From contig JAATGM010000043.1 in the NCBI GenBank assembly GCA_015654675.1, forward strand, positions 1 through 64,000: a stretch of DNA of 64,000 bases, in the 5' to 3' direction. A program made the position numbers and the translations under genes. This DNA is from Planctomycetota bacterium. Lineage in GTDB: Bacteria; Planctomycetota; Phycisphaerae; UBA1845; UTPLA1. The notes under the pieces were generated by a model, which worked only from the letters and a program-made list of their open reading frames with translations, ran no database searches and was not told where the DNA came from. This document shows, one piece after another, positions 1 to 7,478 of the stretch. Numbering within the stretch: the first letter of the stretch is position 1; every line of letters starts with the position of its first letter.

Positions 1-49
1 CGATCTTGTTCCACTGCTCTTCCGTGAGCATCGGCTTGTATCCGCCCAT
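1..49 (-). CDS. Putative IS5/IS4-type transposase, N-terminal fragment (runs off the window)
   Basis: Only the first 16 codons are inside the window. They read MGGYKPMLTEEQWNKI, which resembles the LTDEQW start of IS5/IS4-family (DUF4096-type) transposases. The ATG at 49 is preceded on the minus strand by a good ribosome binding site (GAGAGGAG, about 7 bases away), which supports a true gene start. No terminal inverted repeat could be identified in this short piece. The family is inferred from the N-terminal motif alone. Confidence 0.5.
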   Translation of the reverse strand, partial: MGGYKPMLTEEQWNKI

Positions 50-93
50 CGCGAACTCCTCTCGCTTGCGATGGCAAAGTAGACCACAACCTC

Positions 94-369
94 ATGCAGG
101 GCGCAATCTTGCGAAAACCAAGTTGTGAAACAGACTCTAGTGAACGTCGCCTAACAAACGACGAACTACACGCACTTCAGGCGCTGGTAGGCGATAGGCA
201 GCAAGATTCGTTAAGGAATCTCTCTACGAGTACGTTGGGAAAGCTCCCGTACTACTTGCTGTTCGATGAGCACTGGCGGCGCGCAATCGCGGACCAGATC
301 GCCATGATGACTGATTCTAACGCTGAGCGGGAATTCCAGTCGCTATATGGTGCGGGCGTGCGAGGATAG
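94..369 (+). CDS. Hypothetical small protein
   Basis: A 91-residue open frame with an ATG at 94 and a stop just before the next gene. I recognise no domain. The protein is polar and likely helical, with no signal peptide or membrane segment. Base composition is less GC-rich than the main body of the window, like the HEPN-like gene that follows. No convincing ribosome binding site is visible. It could be a real accessory gene beside the transposase fragment or a chance frame. Confidence 0.3.
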   Translation: MQGAILRKPSCETDSSERRLTNDELHALQALVGDRQQDSLRNLSTSTLGKLPYYLLFDEHWRRAIADQIAMMTDSNAEREFQSLYGAGVRG

Positions 370-473
370 GAGACAACATCCGCTCCCACGGCTGAGCAAC
401 GCACACGGGGAAATTGTGGAATACGCAAACGATCGCAATCGATTGCAGATGGATTTGCTAGAGGACTGCAGTT

Positions 474-1181
474 GTGCCAAGCCCGCTTGATTGTCCATTT
501 CATGAATGCGCGACATGCAACTTCGTTGGCGTGGAGATTACGATTGGAGGCACTTGCCCGGTGTGCAAACAACGGGTTGGGAATTCCGTCGCTTCTTGGC
601 CCCGCGTTCAGTGGCTGCACGTGACCGACGATATTTGGTTTCTCTATGAGCACGAGAAGCTCGAATTACTGACAATCGCGGTCGCCGCCTATTTTGAGGG
701 GACATTCCACGCATTTTTGTTTGATGCGATGCTCCATATTCACCGACCTACGCGAACGCCGGCCCCTGGCACGTTCTCCGCCTTGACCGATGAATTGGCG
801 AAGCACCAAGCCGAGATCGCCAATTTTGATACACGAATGCAGAAATGCGACTGTTTGTTTAAGAAATACCGCTCCGTTTCGAGTCGCATGAAAAAGCTCT
901 GCAAAACACTGTTTGGATCAACTCTTGATGAGCTTGTTAGACAGTATTATCCGGGCGCGGAGGATTTTCTGACTAATCGACGGAACATTCACGAGTGGCG
1001 AAACCTTATATTGCATCGCGGTGTTCCACTCAACGAGGTATGGTCGCCCGAAATGCGGACTGCCGCGCCACAGATCGCAATTGCATTCGTGAAGGAGTGT
1101 TGGGACGTCTTTCGAGTTCTTTCAAATAAGCTCATCCACGAACCGTCTTGGTCTACTCGTTCGGCTCACTCCGGTCCGTAA
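474..1181 (+). CDS. Zinc-ribbon protein with HEPN-like RNase motif
   Basis: A 235-residue protein with a GTG start at 474. The N-terminus has a zinc-ribbon pattern of two CxxC knuckles, C12/C15 (CATC) and C28/C31 (CPVC). The rest is mostly helical. Near the C-terminus is RNLILH (R176-N177 to H181), which matches the R-N-x3-H signature of HEPN domains, the helical fold of many toxin and defence ribonucleases and of non-catalytic HEPN proteins. Codon use is less GC-rich than in the core genes, and the gene lies beside a transposase fragment, so acquisition by transfer is plausible. The HEPN call rests on the motif and helical context only. RNase activity and a role in defence are inference, and no antitoxin-like partner is evident apart from the weak 91-aa frame upstream. 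Confidence 0.5.
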   Translation: MPSPLDCPFHECATCNFVGVEITIGGTCPVCKQRVGNSVASWPRVQWLHVTDDIWFLYEHEKLELLTIAVAAYFEGTFHAFLFDAMLHIHRPTRTPAPGTFSALTDELAKHQAEIANFDTRMQKCDCLFKKYRSVSSRMKKLCKTLFGSTLDELVRQYYPGAEDFLTNRRNIHEWRNLILHRGVPLNEVWSPEMRTAAPQIAIAFVKECWDVFRVLSNKLIHEPSWSTRSAHSGP

Positions 1182-1458
1182 TCACGAGCGCAAATCTTCA
1201 CCCGAAACTCGGAAACGCGCCGGGTGCCCGGGAGAACCCGTCTTGGCGTAGAATGGACAAACTCATTCGCCCGTGCGGCATCGACCCGAACCCACGCCAT
1301 CCCGCTTCGCGCAAAAAATCGTTACGGAGACTATTTCCCGGGTTAAAGTCGAATTGACAAAGCCAATTACAGCGCTACCGACCGCCGCCGCTCACCCTCG
1401 ACAGTTTCTCTCGGTCCGCCCCAATGAGAGCATTTCCGACGGGCATGCGCTGAGCCGA

Positions 1459-1854
1459 CTAGAGTTTATTCATCACAATTGCATCGATCAGCGGTGGCAC
1501 GCCCTGCCCAATGCTCGCAGCAGATGTTCCGACAAGCGTTCCATCTGGTTGCAATTCGACGGTGTAGGTGACCGACAATGGGTCGTTTGACGAGGTCAAC
1601 ACGACGAACTGAAAGACATAGACATCACCCGTCTGAACAATGGGCTGGGAGCTGAGCAGTGGTGTGGTCGTCCCTGTGCAACCATCCGAAGTCGAAACAA
1701 CTAAGTTGCCTTGAACTTCGAGACAGGCGATTCCATATCCGCCAAGCGAAGTAGACCTCCAAGTACCGTTGATATCGAACAGCGGGACCACGGGCGCCGT
1801 CCCGCAGCCAGATAAAGCAAGAATTGTAAGCGCAATGACTTGTTGTGATTTCAT
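1459..1854 (-). CDS. Secreted lipoprotein of unknown function
   Basis: A 131-residue protein with a clear lipoprotein signal: short charged start, hydrophobic stretch, lipobox LSGC with lipidated C17. The mature part (FDINGTWRSTSL and following) looks like a small beta-rich domain, similar in style to lipocalin-like or META-like bacterial lipoproteins, but I cannot assign a family. The ATG at 1854 follows a near-perfect AGGAGG about 7 bases upstream on the minus strand, which fixes the start. It stands alone, with the repeat-filled region on its upstream side. Confidence 0.75.
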   Translation of the reverse strand: MKSQQVIALTILALSGCGTAPVVPLFDINGTWRSTSLGGYGIACLEVQGNLVVSTSDGCTGTTTPLLSSQPIVQTGDVYVFQFVVLTSSNDPLSVTYTVELQPDGTLVGTSAASIGQGVPPLIDAIVMNKL

Positions 1855-2117
1855 AGTGTGCCTCCTTGGTTCAACTTACCGGAAATAAGCGCGAGAAATC
1901 AAGGAGAATTTCACGTGGGAACAATCAATGAGTTCATTCATTCGTACTCCGGCCAAGATAGTATTGAGTCATCCATTAGCGTAGATGCGCCAGGTACACC
2001 GGACGTTCCCCTTGTGGGAGCACGGCATAACTCATTTGCTAGCGCGGCACGAGCCCAAATCCCCGCCATGCCGCTTCGCGAAATATCCCGCTCTCCCAAC
2101 CCGACCATGCCTCACCC

Positions 2118-3060
2118 CGCCCCACCCAATTCTCCGCCCCTCCCCCCCGGATAGGGAGAGGCCCCAGCTTGCGGATCGAAAAGTGGGTCGAATTCGCAAA
2201 GCCACCCCCTAATGCGACCAGCACCATCCCCATGCGCCAACCCCCACGCGCCCGCTCATCGCCCACCGCCTGCCGGCCCACCCCAAGCCCCACCCCCACA
2301 GTCAGCCCCGCCGCCCGCAACAAGAAACCTGCCTATGTCATTTCATGACATTTCGGGTCCACTGTCCGCCATATATCTATAATAAGCCACCCCACACCTC
2401 CCCGCCCCCCACAGATCCCCCGCCAAGCATCAGACGCCCAGCCCAGCTCACATATGACGAATTCCAATTCTCCGCCCCTCCCCCTGGATAGGGAGAGGCC
2501 CCAGCTTGCGGATCGAAATGTGGGTCGAATTCGCAAAGCCATCCCCCAATGCGACCAGTGTCATCGCCCCGCGCCGAAGAGCCCAACCCAGCCGGCCCCC
2601 CCCGCGTCGTTGTCCACTGTCCATTACCCATTGTCCATTCCCCTCCGCCCTCAGCCCGCCGCCCGCCCATTTCACCTGTCGCCTACCGCCTGCCCGCTAC
2701 CCGCTAAAGAAGACCCTATGTCCGTTCCTGACATTTCGGGTCCACTGTCCCCTGTATATCAATAATAAGCCACCCCAATCCTCCCCACCCCCACGGATCC
2801 CCCGCCAGGCATCAGACGCCCAGCCCAGCTCACATATTACGAATTCCAATTCTCCGCCCCTCCCCCGGGATCGGGAGAGGCCCCAGCTTGCGGATCGAAA
2901 TGTGGGTCGAATTCGCAAAGCCACCCCCTAATGCGACCAGTGTCATCGCTCCGCGCCGAAGAGCCCAACCCAGCCGGCCCCCCGCGTCGTTGTCCACTGT
3001 CCATTATCCATTGTCCATTCCCCGTCGCCCCGCCCGCCCACTCCCCCCAATGAACTTCAG
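2118..3060. repeat. Tandem repeat of ~382 bp, about 2.5 copies
   Basis: The sequence starting TGACATTTCGGGTCCACTGT occurs at 2346 and again at 2729 (period 383). The block GCCCCAGCTTGCGGATCGAA occurs at 2161, 2498 and 2880 (spacings 337 and 382). Copies 2346-2728 and 2729-3060 are nearly identical over about 300 bp. The part at 2118-2345 is a shorter, more diverged first copy. Each unit carries an imperfect inverted repeat (CTCCCC...GGGAGAGG) and a run of short TGTCCATT-like subrepeats. There is no coding content. It may be an intergenic repeat family or a minisatellite that grew by unequal crossing-over. Confidence 0.85.
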
Positions 3061-3251
3061 AAACCTCCCTTGACTTCCAATTCTCGCCCGACTAAACACT
3101 ATCCGAACATGCTCCCATGAAACGAGCATGGGGGCAATCCGGGGTCAAACTGCGCAAAAGCCCAACGTGGGGGCCAGCGCCGATTCCCCGCCCAACGAAC
3201 GCCGCTCTTTGAAAAGTGAAGCACCCCAGCCGCAGTGAGCGGTTTGAACGA

Positions 3252-3341
3252 TTATCACTGATTATCACCTTTATCACCTGCCGTCTGTGCCCTGTAGTCC
3301 GCAACCTGCGGCCGCTCGCGCCGCATTATCACTTTTATCAC
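3252..3341. repeat. Phased TTATCAC direct repeats
   Basis: TTATCAC (GTGATAA on the other strand) starts at 3252, 3262 and 3271, and again at 3326 and 3335, so copies within each group are 9-10 bases apart, about one helical turn. The second group lies in the 21-bp string at 3323-3343, which recurs exactly at 63704-63724 near the other end of the window. Such phasing fits a protein-binding array, but function is unknown. Confidence 0.7.
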
Positions 3342-3405
3342 CGCGCATGATCACAGCGCCAGGAGAGGGTGGTCCGAACCGATACCAAACAAACCGGACC
3401 GCCCC

Positions 3406-3519
3406 AAATCTCACAAATCTCACCCGACAACCCCGTTTTCGCCCCCTCAAACACGGTCTGATTCGGAAATCTCACAAATCTCACCGCCGCGTCTCATCGC
3501 GACGTTTCATAAATCTCAA
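3406..3519. repeat. AAATCTCAC 9-bp direct repeats
   Basis: AAATCTCAC is doubled head to tail at 3406-3423 and again at 3467-3484, and a variant (AAATCTCAA) lies at 3511-3519, just beyond the 3' end of the sigma factor gene. The 9-base period resembles that of the TTATCAC group next to it. Confidence 0.65.
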
Positions 3520-3523
3520 CCTC

Positions 3524-4108
3524 TTAATTGGCCCCCTCTTCCTCCCCAAGCAACTCCCGCATCCGCTCCGAAAGCTTCTTCGTCAGTCGAAACTTGATCG
3601 AATAAAGCTGGTTGGCATTCATCTTCATCCGCTCGCACACCGACTCGAGCGCCTCGTCGCGAATCACCAGCGCCTCGAACGCCGCCCAGCTCGACGGCTC
3701 CACCGACGTCCGCACTTCGTTCATCGCGAAATCAAGGTGCTCCTTCATCCACATCCGATCGAACATCTCATCCGGCGACTCTTCGCGCGCGTCATCCTGC
3801 TTGAAATCGAGCGACTGCGCCGCCTCCTCGTGCCGCGCCGCCGCCATGTTACGGATGCGATTGTTCACGATAGTCCGCAGCCACGCCTTGAACCGCCCCT
3901 TGTCCGGGTTGTAATCGAACCCGCCGATGTGCTCCGAAATCGCCAGCATCGCAAACTGAACAATGTCGTCCGCCGCCGACTCGTCCAGACCCCGCGCCCG
4001 CGCAAATCGCCCCAGCATCGGCCGGTAAATCGCGTCAAACTCGCGCCACGCCGCCGCGTTGTTCCGGTCCCGAACCCGAATCAGCAGACTCGCCCGCGTC
4101 GTCTCCAT
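3524..4108 (-). CDS. RNA polymerase sigma factor, ECF/sigma-70 family
   Basis: A 194-residue sigma factor. The N-terminal half carries region 2 (AWREFDAIYRPMLGRFAR, then ESAADDIVQFAMLAI, then GFDYNPDKGRFKAWLRTIV), including the RFKAWLRTI stretch shared by planctomycete ECF factors. The C-terminal half (residues ~115-190) fits region 4, with a helix-turn-helix around ALESVCERMKMNANQLYSIKFRLTKKL. Length is normal for the group. No anti-sigma gene is adjacent. The gene is divergent from the permease gene, with 76 bases between the start codons. Targets cannot be inferred. Confidence 0.85.
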   Translation of the reverse strand: METTRASLLIRVRDRNNAAAWREFDAIYRPMLGRFARARGLDESAADDIVQFAMLAISEHIGGFDYNPDKGRFKAWLRTIVNNRIRNMAAARHEEAAQSLDFKQDDAREESPDEMFDRMWMKEHLDFAMNEVRTSVEPSSWAAFEALVIRDEALESVCERMKMNANQLYSIKFRLTKKLSERMRELLGEEEGAN

Positions 4109-4184
4109 GCCAATCTAGAATACCACCCGGCCCCCGTGTCCCGCCACGTTGCGTCAATCGCCGACTTCCCCTAACACGTCGATC

Positions 4185-5402
4185 ATGACTCTCGTGCTCG
4201 TCGTCGTTGCCGTCGTCTACGTCGGCATGACCCTCGGCTCATTGCCCGGCCTCAAGCTCGACCGCGCCTCGATCGCCCTGCTCGGCGCGATCGTCCTCAT
4301 CGCCGCCGGTCGCATCTCACAGAAAGAGGCCGTCGCCGCGATCGACATCGGCACGATTGTCATGCTCTTCGGCCTGATGCTCGTCTCCGCCCAGCTCCAG
4401 ATGGCCGGTTTCTACACCGCCGTCACCCGCTGGCTCGCCGGCGTCTCCATCGGCCCGCGCGGCCTGCTCGCCGTCCTGATCCTGGTCGCCGGACTGCTGT
4501 CATCAATGCTGACCAACGACGTAACCTGCATCGCCATGGCCCCCGTGCTGATCGAGGGCTGCCGCGAGCGCAAGCTCAACCCCGCCCCCTACCTGCTCGC
4601 ACTCGCCTGCGCGGCCAATTGCTGCTCTGCCGCGACCCCCATGGCCAGCCCGCAGAACATGCTCATCAGCGAGGCCATGAATCTCTCCTTCGTCCGCTTC
4701 CTGCTAGACGCCGGCATCCCCGCCTTCGCCTCGCTCGCCGTTGTCTGGCTCGTCATCACGATTCAGTACCGCGGCCGCTGGCAGCTCGCTCCCACCGCGC
4801 CCGTCACGCTATCCGTCGCGCCAGAGCTTTATCGCAGCGAGGCCATCAAAGGCATCGTCATCGCCGCGAGCGTGGTGCTCATCTTTGTATTCACGAACTG
4901 GTCGCGCAGCACCGTCGCCCTCGCCGCCGGCGGCCTGCTACTTGTCGATCGCCGCTTTCAGTCGCGCCAGATGCTCGACCGCATCGACTGGGAGCTCCTG
5001 GTGCTGATCATCGGCCTTTTCATTGTCACCGGCGCGCTCAACGCGACCCACCTGCCCAACCACTGGCTCGCCGATCTGCAGCATGTCGGCGTCGATCTCC
5101 GCAAGCCCGCCTGGATCTTCGGCGTCGCCGCCGTCCTAAGCGACGTCGTCTCCAACGTGCCCGCCGTCATGCTCCTGCTGCCGCTCGCCCAGGGAACCCT
5201 CAGCGGCGCAGCCATGGCGCTCGCCAGCGGCCTCTCCAGCAACCTCATTCTGATTGGAAGTCTCGCGAACCTGATCGTCATCGATGCGGCGAACCGCGAA
5301 GGCATCCGCATCTCGTTCAGTCAGCACGCCCGAACCGGCGTCCCCGTCACACTGCTGACGCTCGCCATCGCCGCCGGCTGGCTCTGGCTGCGATCCGGCT
5401 AG
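4185..5402 (+). CDS. Anion permease of the ArsB/NhaD/CitT (ion transporter) superfamily
   Basis: A roughly 405-residue polytopic inner-membrane protein with about ten to twelve hydrophobic segments. Two related loops typical of this superfamily are visible: TNDVTCIAMAPVLIE in the first half and LSDVVSNVPAVMLLLP in the second, followed by SNLILIGSLANLIV. The ATG at 4185 (MTLVLVVV) is preferred over the upstream TTG at 4149, because it places the first membrane segment at the N-terminus. Members move arsenite, sulfate, citrate or sodium, and the substrate cannot be told here. The 3' end overlaps the convergent dockerin gene by 4 bases. Confidence 0.8.
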   Translation: MTLVLVVVAVVYVGMTLGSLPGLKLDRASIALLGAIVLIAAGRISQKEAVAAIDIGTIVMLFGLMLVSAQLQMAGFYTAVTRWLAGVSIGPRGLLAVLILVAGLLSSMLTNDVTCIAMAPVLIEGCRERKLNPAPYLLALACAANCCSAATPMASPQNMLISEAMNLSFVRFLLDAGIPAFASLAVVWLVITIQYRGRWQLAPTAPVTLSVAPELYRSEAIKGIVIAASVVLIFVFTNWSRSTVALAAGGLLLVDRRFQSRQMLDRIDWELLVLIIGLFIVTGALNATHLPNHWLADLQHVGVDLRKPAWIFGVAAVLSDVVSNVPAVMLLLPLAQGTLSGAAMALASGLSSNLILIGSLANLIVIDAANREGIRISFSQHARTGVPVTLLTLAIAAGWLWLRSG

Positions 5403-6295
5403 AACACCCCAAGCCGCGCCACAAAACCCTGCACGTCCCGCCCGTCGAGCACGCCATCCTGGTTCATGTCCACCACCGCCGTACGCAATCCGTTCGGGAG
5501 CGCCCCCGTCAGCAGCGCCGTAACAAACGGCCCGATGTCGTCACTCGTCACCAGCCCATTGCCGTCAGCGTCACCCCGCGGAACCGCCACGAGATAAATG
5601 ACGGGCTTCTTTGACGAATCGAAGTAGTTCGTCGAGTGAACCGAAAACCCGATCGTCGGCGTGATCGGCACAATATGCAACGACGCCACCCCGCCCGCAT
5701 TCAATTCCGATTCGAGCGAGGTTTGGAACGGAAGCGGATAGACCATCGGCTCATCCGTGCCTGTCGAAACAAGCGTCCCAAGCGTCTCTTCCGTGCCGCC
5801 CGCCAAAAGCGTTTGAAGCAGCGACCAGCAAATTACCGTGCCCGACGCAGGCATCGGAACCATCGGCGTCCCATTACCCTGCGTCCACCCATCCGCCGAC
5901 ATCCACTTGACCGAGAATTGCCCCACGCCGCGTGGAAAAAGCGAATTCCCGGGCTCGCCATTTTCGAAAAGCCGCAGCTCCATTCTCGAAATCACCCAGC
6001 GCCCCGGCTCATATGCGGAGTCAAAACTGCCCGTTGCTTCAGAAGCGTCAAACTGCATCACCGATTCAAATCGCCCATTCTGCTGCCCGCCCGCGTTCAC
6101 CGAGTCCGGACCACCTGCGCATAGCAATCCCGCCCCTCCGTAATTCAAAGTCGGTGCCTGCTCGCGCACAAACGAGTCCGCCGTCGGAAAAAGACTGACC
6201 TGAATTGGCAGACCCGCCCAAACCGGCCCGGCCGCCAACACCACGATCAGCGCAATCCAATCAATACAGCTCCGCGTTCGACACATGTTTTTCAT
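5399..6295 (-). CDS. Secreted DNRLRE-type protein with C-terminal dockerin-like EF-hand repeat
   Basis: The ATG at 6295 begins a convincing signal peptide (MKNMCRTRSCIDWIALIVV, cleavage after VWA). The frame is open further upstream, but that extension has no export signal. The mature protein (~270 aa) starts with SLFPTADSFVREQAPTLNYGG, the hallmark of DNRLRE/CBM96-like beta-sandwich domains of secreted proteins. The last ~60 residues contain two calcium-loop repeats, GDADGNGLVTSDD and DMNQDGVLDGRD, as in type I dockerins. In planctomycetes such C-termini are very common without a cellulosome and may act in surface attachment. Function is otherwise unknown. Confidence 0.8.
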   Translation of the reverse strand: MKNMCRTRSCIDWIALIVVLAAGPVWAGLPIQVSLFPTADSFVREQAPTLNYGGAGLLCAGGPDSVNAGGQQNGRFESVMQFDASEATGSFDSAYEPGRWVISRMELRLFENGEPGNSLFPRGVGQFSVKWMSADGWTQGNGTPMVPMPASGTVICWSLLQTLLAGGTEETLGTLVSTGTDEPMVYPLPFQTSLESELNAGGVASLHIVPITPTIGFSVHSTNYFDSSKKPVIYLVAVPRGDADGNGLVTSDDIGPFVTALLTGALPNGLRTAVVDMNQDGVLDGRDVQGFVARLGVF

Positions 6296-6426
6296 TATAC
6301 AACCCGTTGGCGATCGCCCACAAAACCATTCCAGCACAAGAGATACAACCACCCACCCCAGTCGTTGACGCACGCGGTAGCCCGTCTTATAGTCTGTAGC
6401 CGATGTTACATTCTGGAGAATCAGCT

Positions 6427-7305
6427 ATGTCAGCCCGCTCAGCCGCAAACCGTGCTCGCCGCCGCCCCGCCTTCACCCTCATCGAACTCCTCGTCTCCGT
6501 CGCCATCATTTCAACCCTCATCTCCCTCCTCCTCCCCGGCCTCTCCGGCGCCCGCCGCCGAACCATGCTCCTCAAGTGCATGAGCAACATGCGCCAGATC
6601 ACCATGGCCGTGCAGATGTACGGACAGGAAAACGATGGTTACTTCCCCCGCACCATGGAAACCGTCGCCAGCGAAGTCCCCGTCACGGTCAGTTGGTGGG
6701 CCATCGAAAACTACCAGTCCGCCCTCAACCCCTACATCCAGATGAACCGCGGCGGCGTCAACGAGGATGGCCAGTCCACGGGTAAGGGCAACAACGTCTG
6801 GTTCGATCCGGCCGACCCCGACGCCAACATCCCCGTCATGTGGGGCTCATTCGTCGACAACGGCCTCGTCACCGGCGTCCCGCGCAAAGACAGCAACATC
6901 TGGAAACCCGCCGAGACAATTTACGCCACGCTCCGCGAACAGCATTGGTCCGAGGCCACTGGCGTCGCCATCCCCGACCAACTGCCCGTCAGCGATCCCA
7001 ACGATCCGTTCTGGACCAGCGTCTACTTCGACATGTGTCTCGACCCCTGGGCCAATACAAACGACGACACCGACCCGTTCCACTGGTCCGCCGGCCGCGT
7101 CTGCCCGCCCGACCGTCTCTTCCCCGGTGCCGACCACGCCACGCCCTGGGACGCCGTCATCGACGGACGATCGCGCGGCCCACACGTCCTGCCGCCGCGC
7201 TACGGCACGGGCCAGCCCTACGCCTTTTGCGACGGCCACGTCGAGCTCATGCCGTTCGAAGCCACCTACGAATCACCGGACGGCAACATGTGGGATATTC
7301 GTTAG
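6427..7305 (+). CDS. Type IV pilin-like / pseudopilin protein with prepilin leader
   Basis: A roughly 292-residue protein. A short basic leader ends in RRRPAFTLIELLVSVAII, the prepilin peptidase site followed by the hydrophobic N-terminal helix of type IV pilins and type II secretion pseudopilins. The C-terminal part ends with a YAFCDGHVELMPFEA segment, like the DGHV end of the large planctomycete DUF1559/pilin-like family. The ATG at 6427 is chosen over that at 6403 because GGAG lies 8 bases before it. It is one of the many paralogous pilin-like proteins typical of the phylum and is probably exported through a pilus or secretion-like machine. A tiny membrane-protein gene follows after 9 bases. 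Confidence 0.85.
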   Translation: MSARSAANRARRRPAFTLIELLVSVAIISTLISLLLPGLSGARRRTMLLKCMSNMRQITMAVQMYGQENDGYFPRTMETVASEVPVTVSWWAIENYQSALNPYIQMNRGGVNEDGQSTGKGNNVWFDPADPDANIPVMWGSFVDNGLVTGVPRKDSNIWKPAETIYATLREQHWSEATGVAIPDQLPVSDPNDPFWTSVYFDMCLDPWANTNDDTDPFHWSAGRVCPPDRLFPGADHATPWDAVIDGRSRGPHVLPPRYGTGQPYAFCDGHVELMPFEATYESPDGNMWDIR

Positions 7306-7314
7306 GAAACAATC

Positions 7315-7461
7315 GTGCGCCGAACCATGTTGATCGCAGTCGCAATTGCTCTCGTCATCGGAGGCGTGCTCTGGTGGCGCAACTCGCGTGCCTCCGGGCG
7401 CACCACGTCAGGCATCGGCCCGCGCGGCCTCCCAACCCGCACCGCCGCGCCAGCGCAGTAA
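7315..7461 (+). CDS. Small single-pass membrane protein (48 aa)
   Basis: A GTG start at 7315 gives 48 codons to a TAA at 7459. The product is VRRTMLIAVAIALVIGGVLW, then a polar RGPRG/T-rich tail: a basic N-terminus, one hydrophobic helix (residues ~5-21) and a short soluble tail. AGGA lies about 7 bases upstream, within and just after the stop of the pilin-like gene, so the two are probably co-transcribed. Function is unknown, and the position suggests an accessory to the pilin-like protein. Confidence 0.55.
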   Translation: MRRTMLIAVAIALVIGGVLWWRNSRASGRTTSGIGPRGLPTRTAAPAQ

Positions 7462-7478
7462 CTCCCCCGCGAAGTGAC

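Larger units (their letters stand above)
1855..3523. other. Gene-free region of 1.7 kb made of repeats
   Basis: No frame here has coding character. Those that exist are overlapping proline/arginine-rich reading frames of repeated GC-rich DNA. The region contains a ~382 bp tandem repeat (2118-3060), a group of TTATCAC direct repeats (3252-3341) and AAATCTCAC direct repeats (3406-3519), each listed separately. The stretch 1855-2117 shows nothing I can name. Confidence 0.7.

Noticed and set aside
3287-4174. 295-residue plus-strand frame
   Set aside because: It is antisense to the sigma factor gene and composed of Arg/Pro/His-rich residues typical of reverse reading of high-GC genes.
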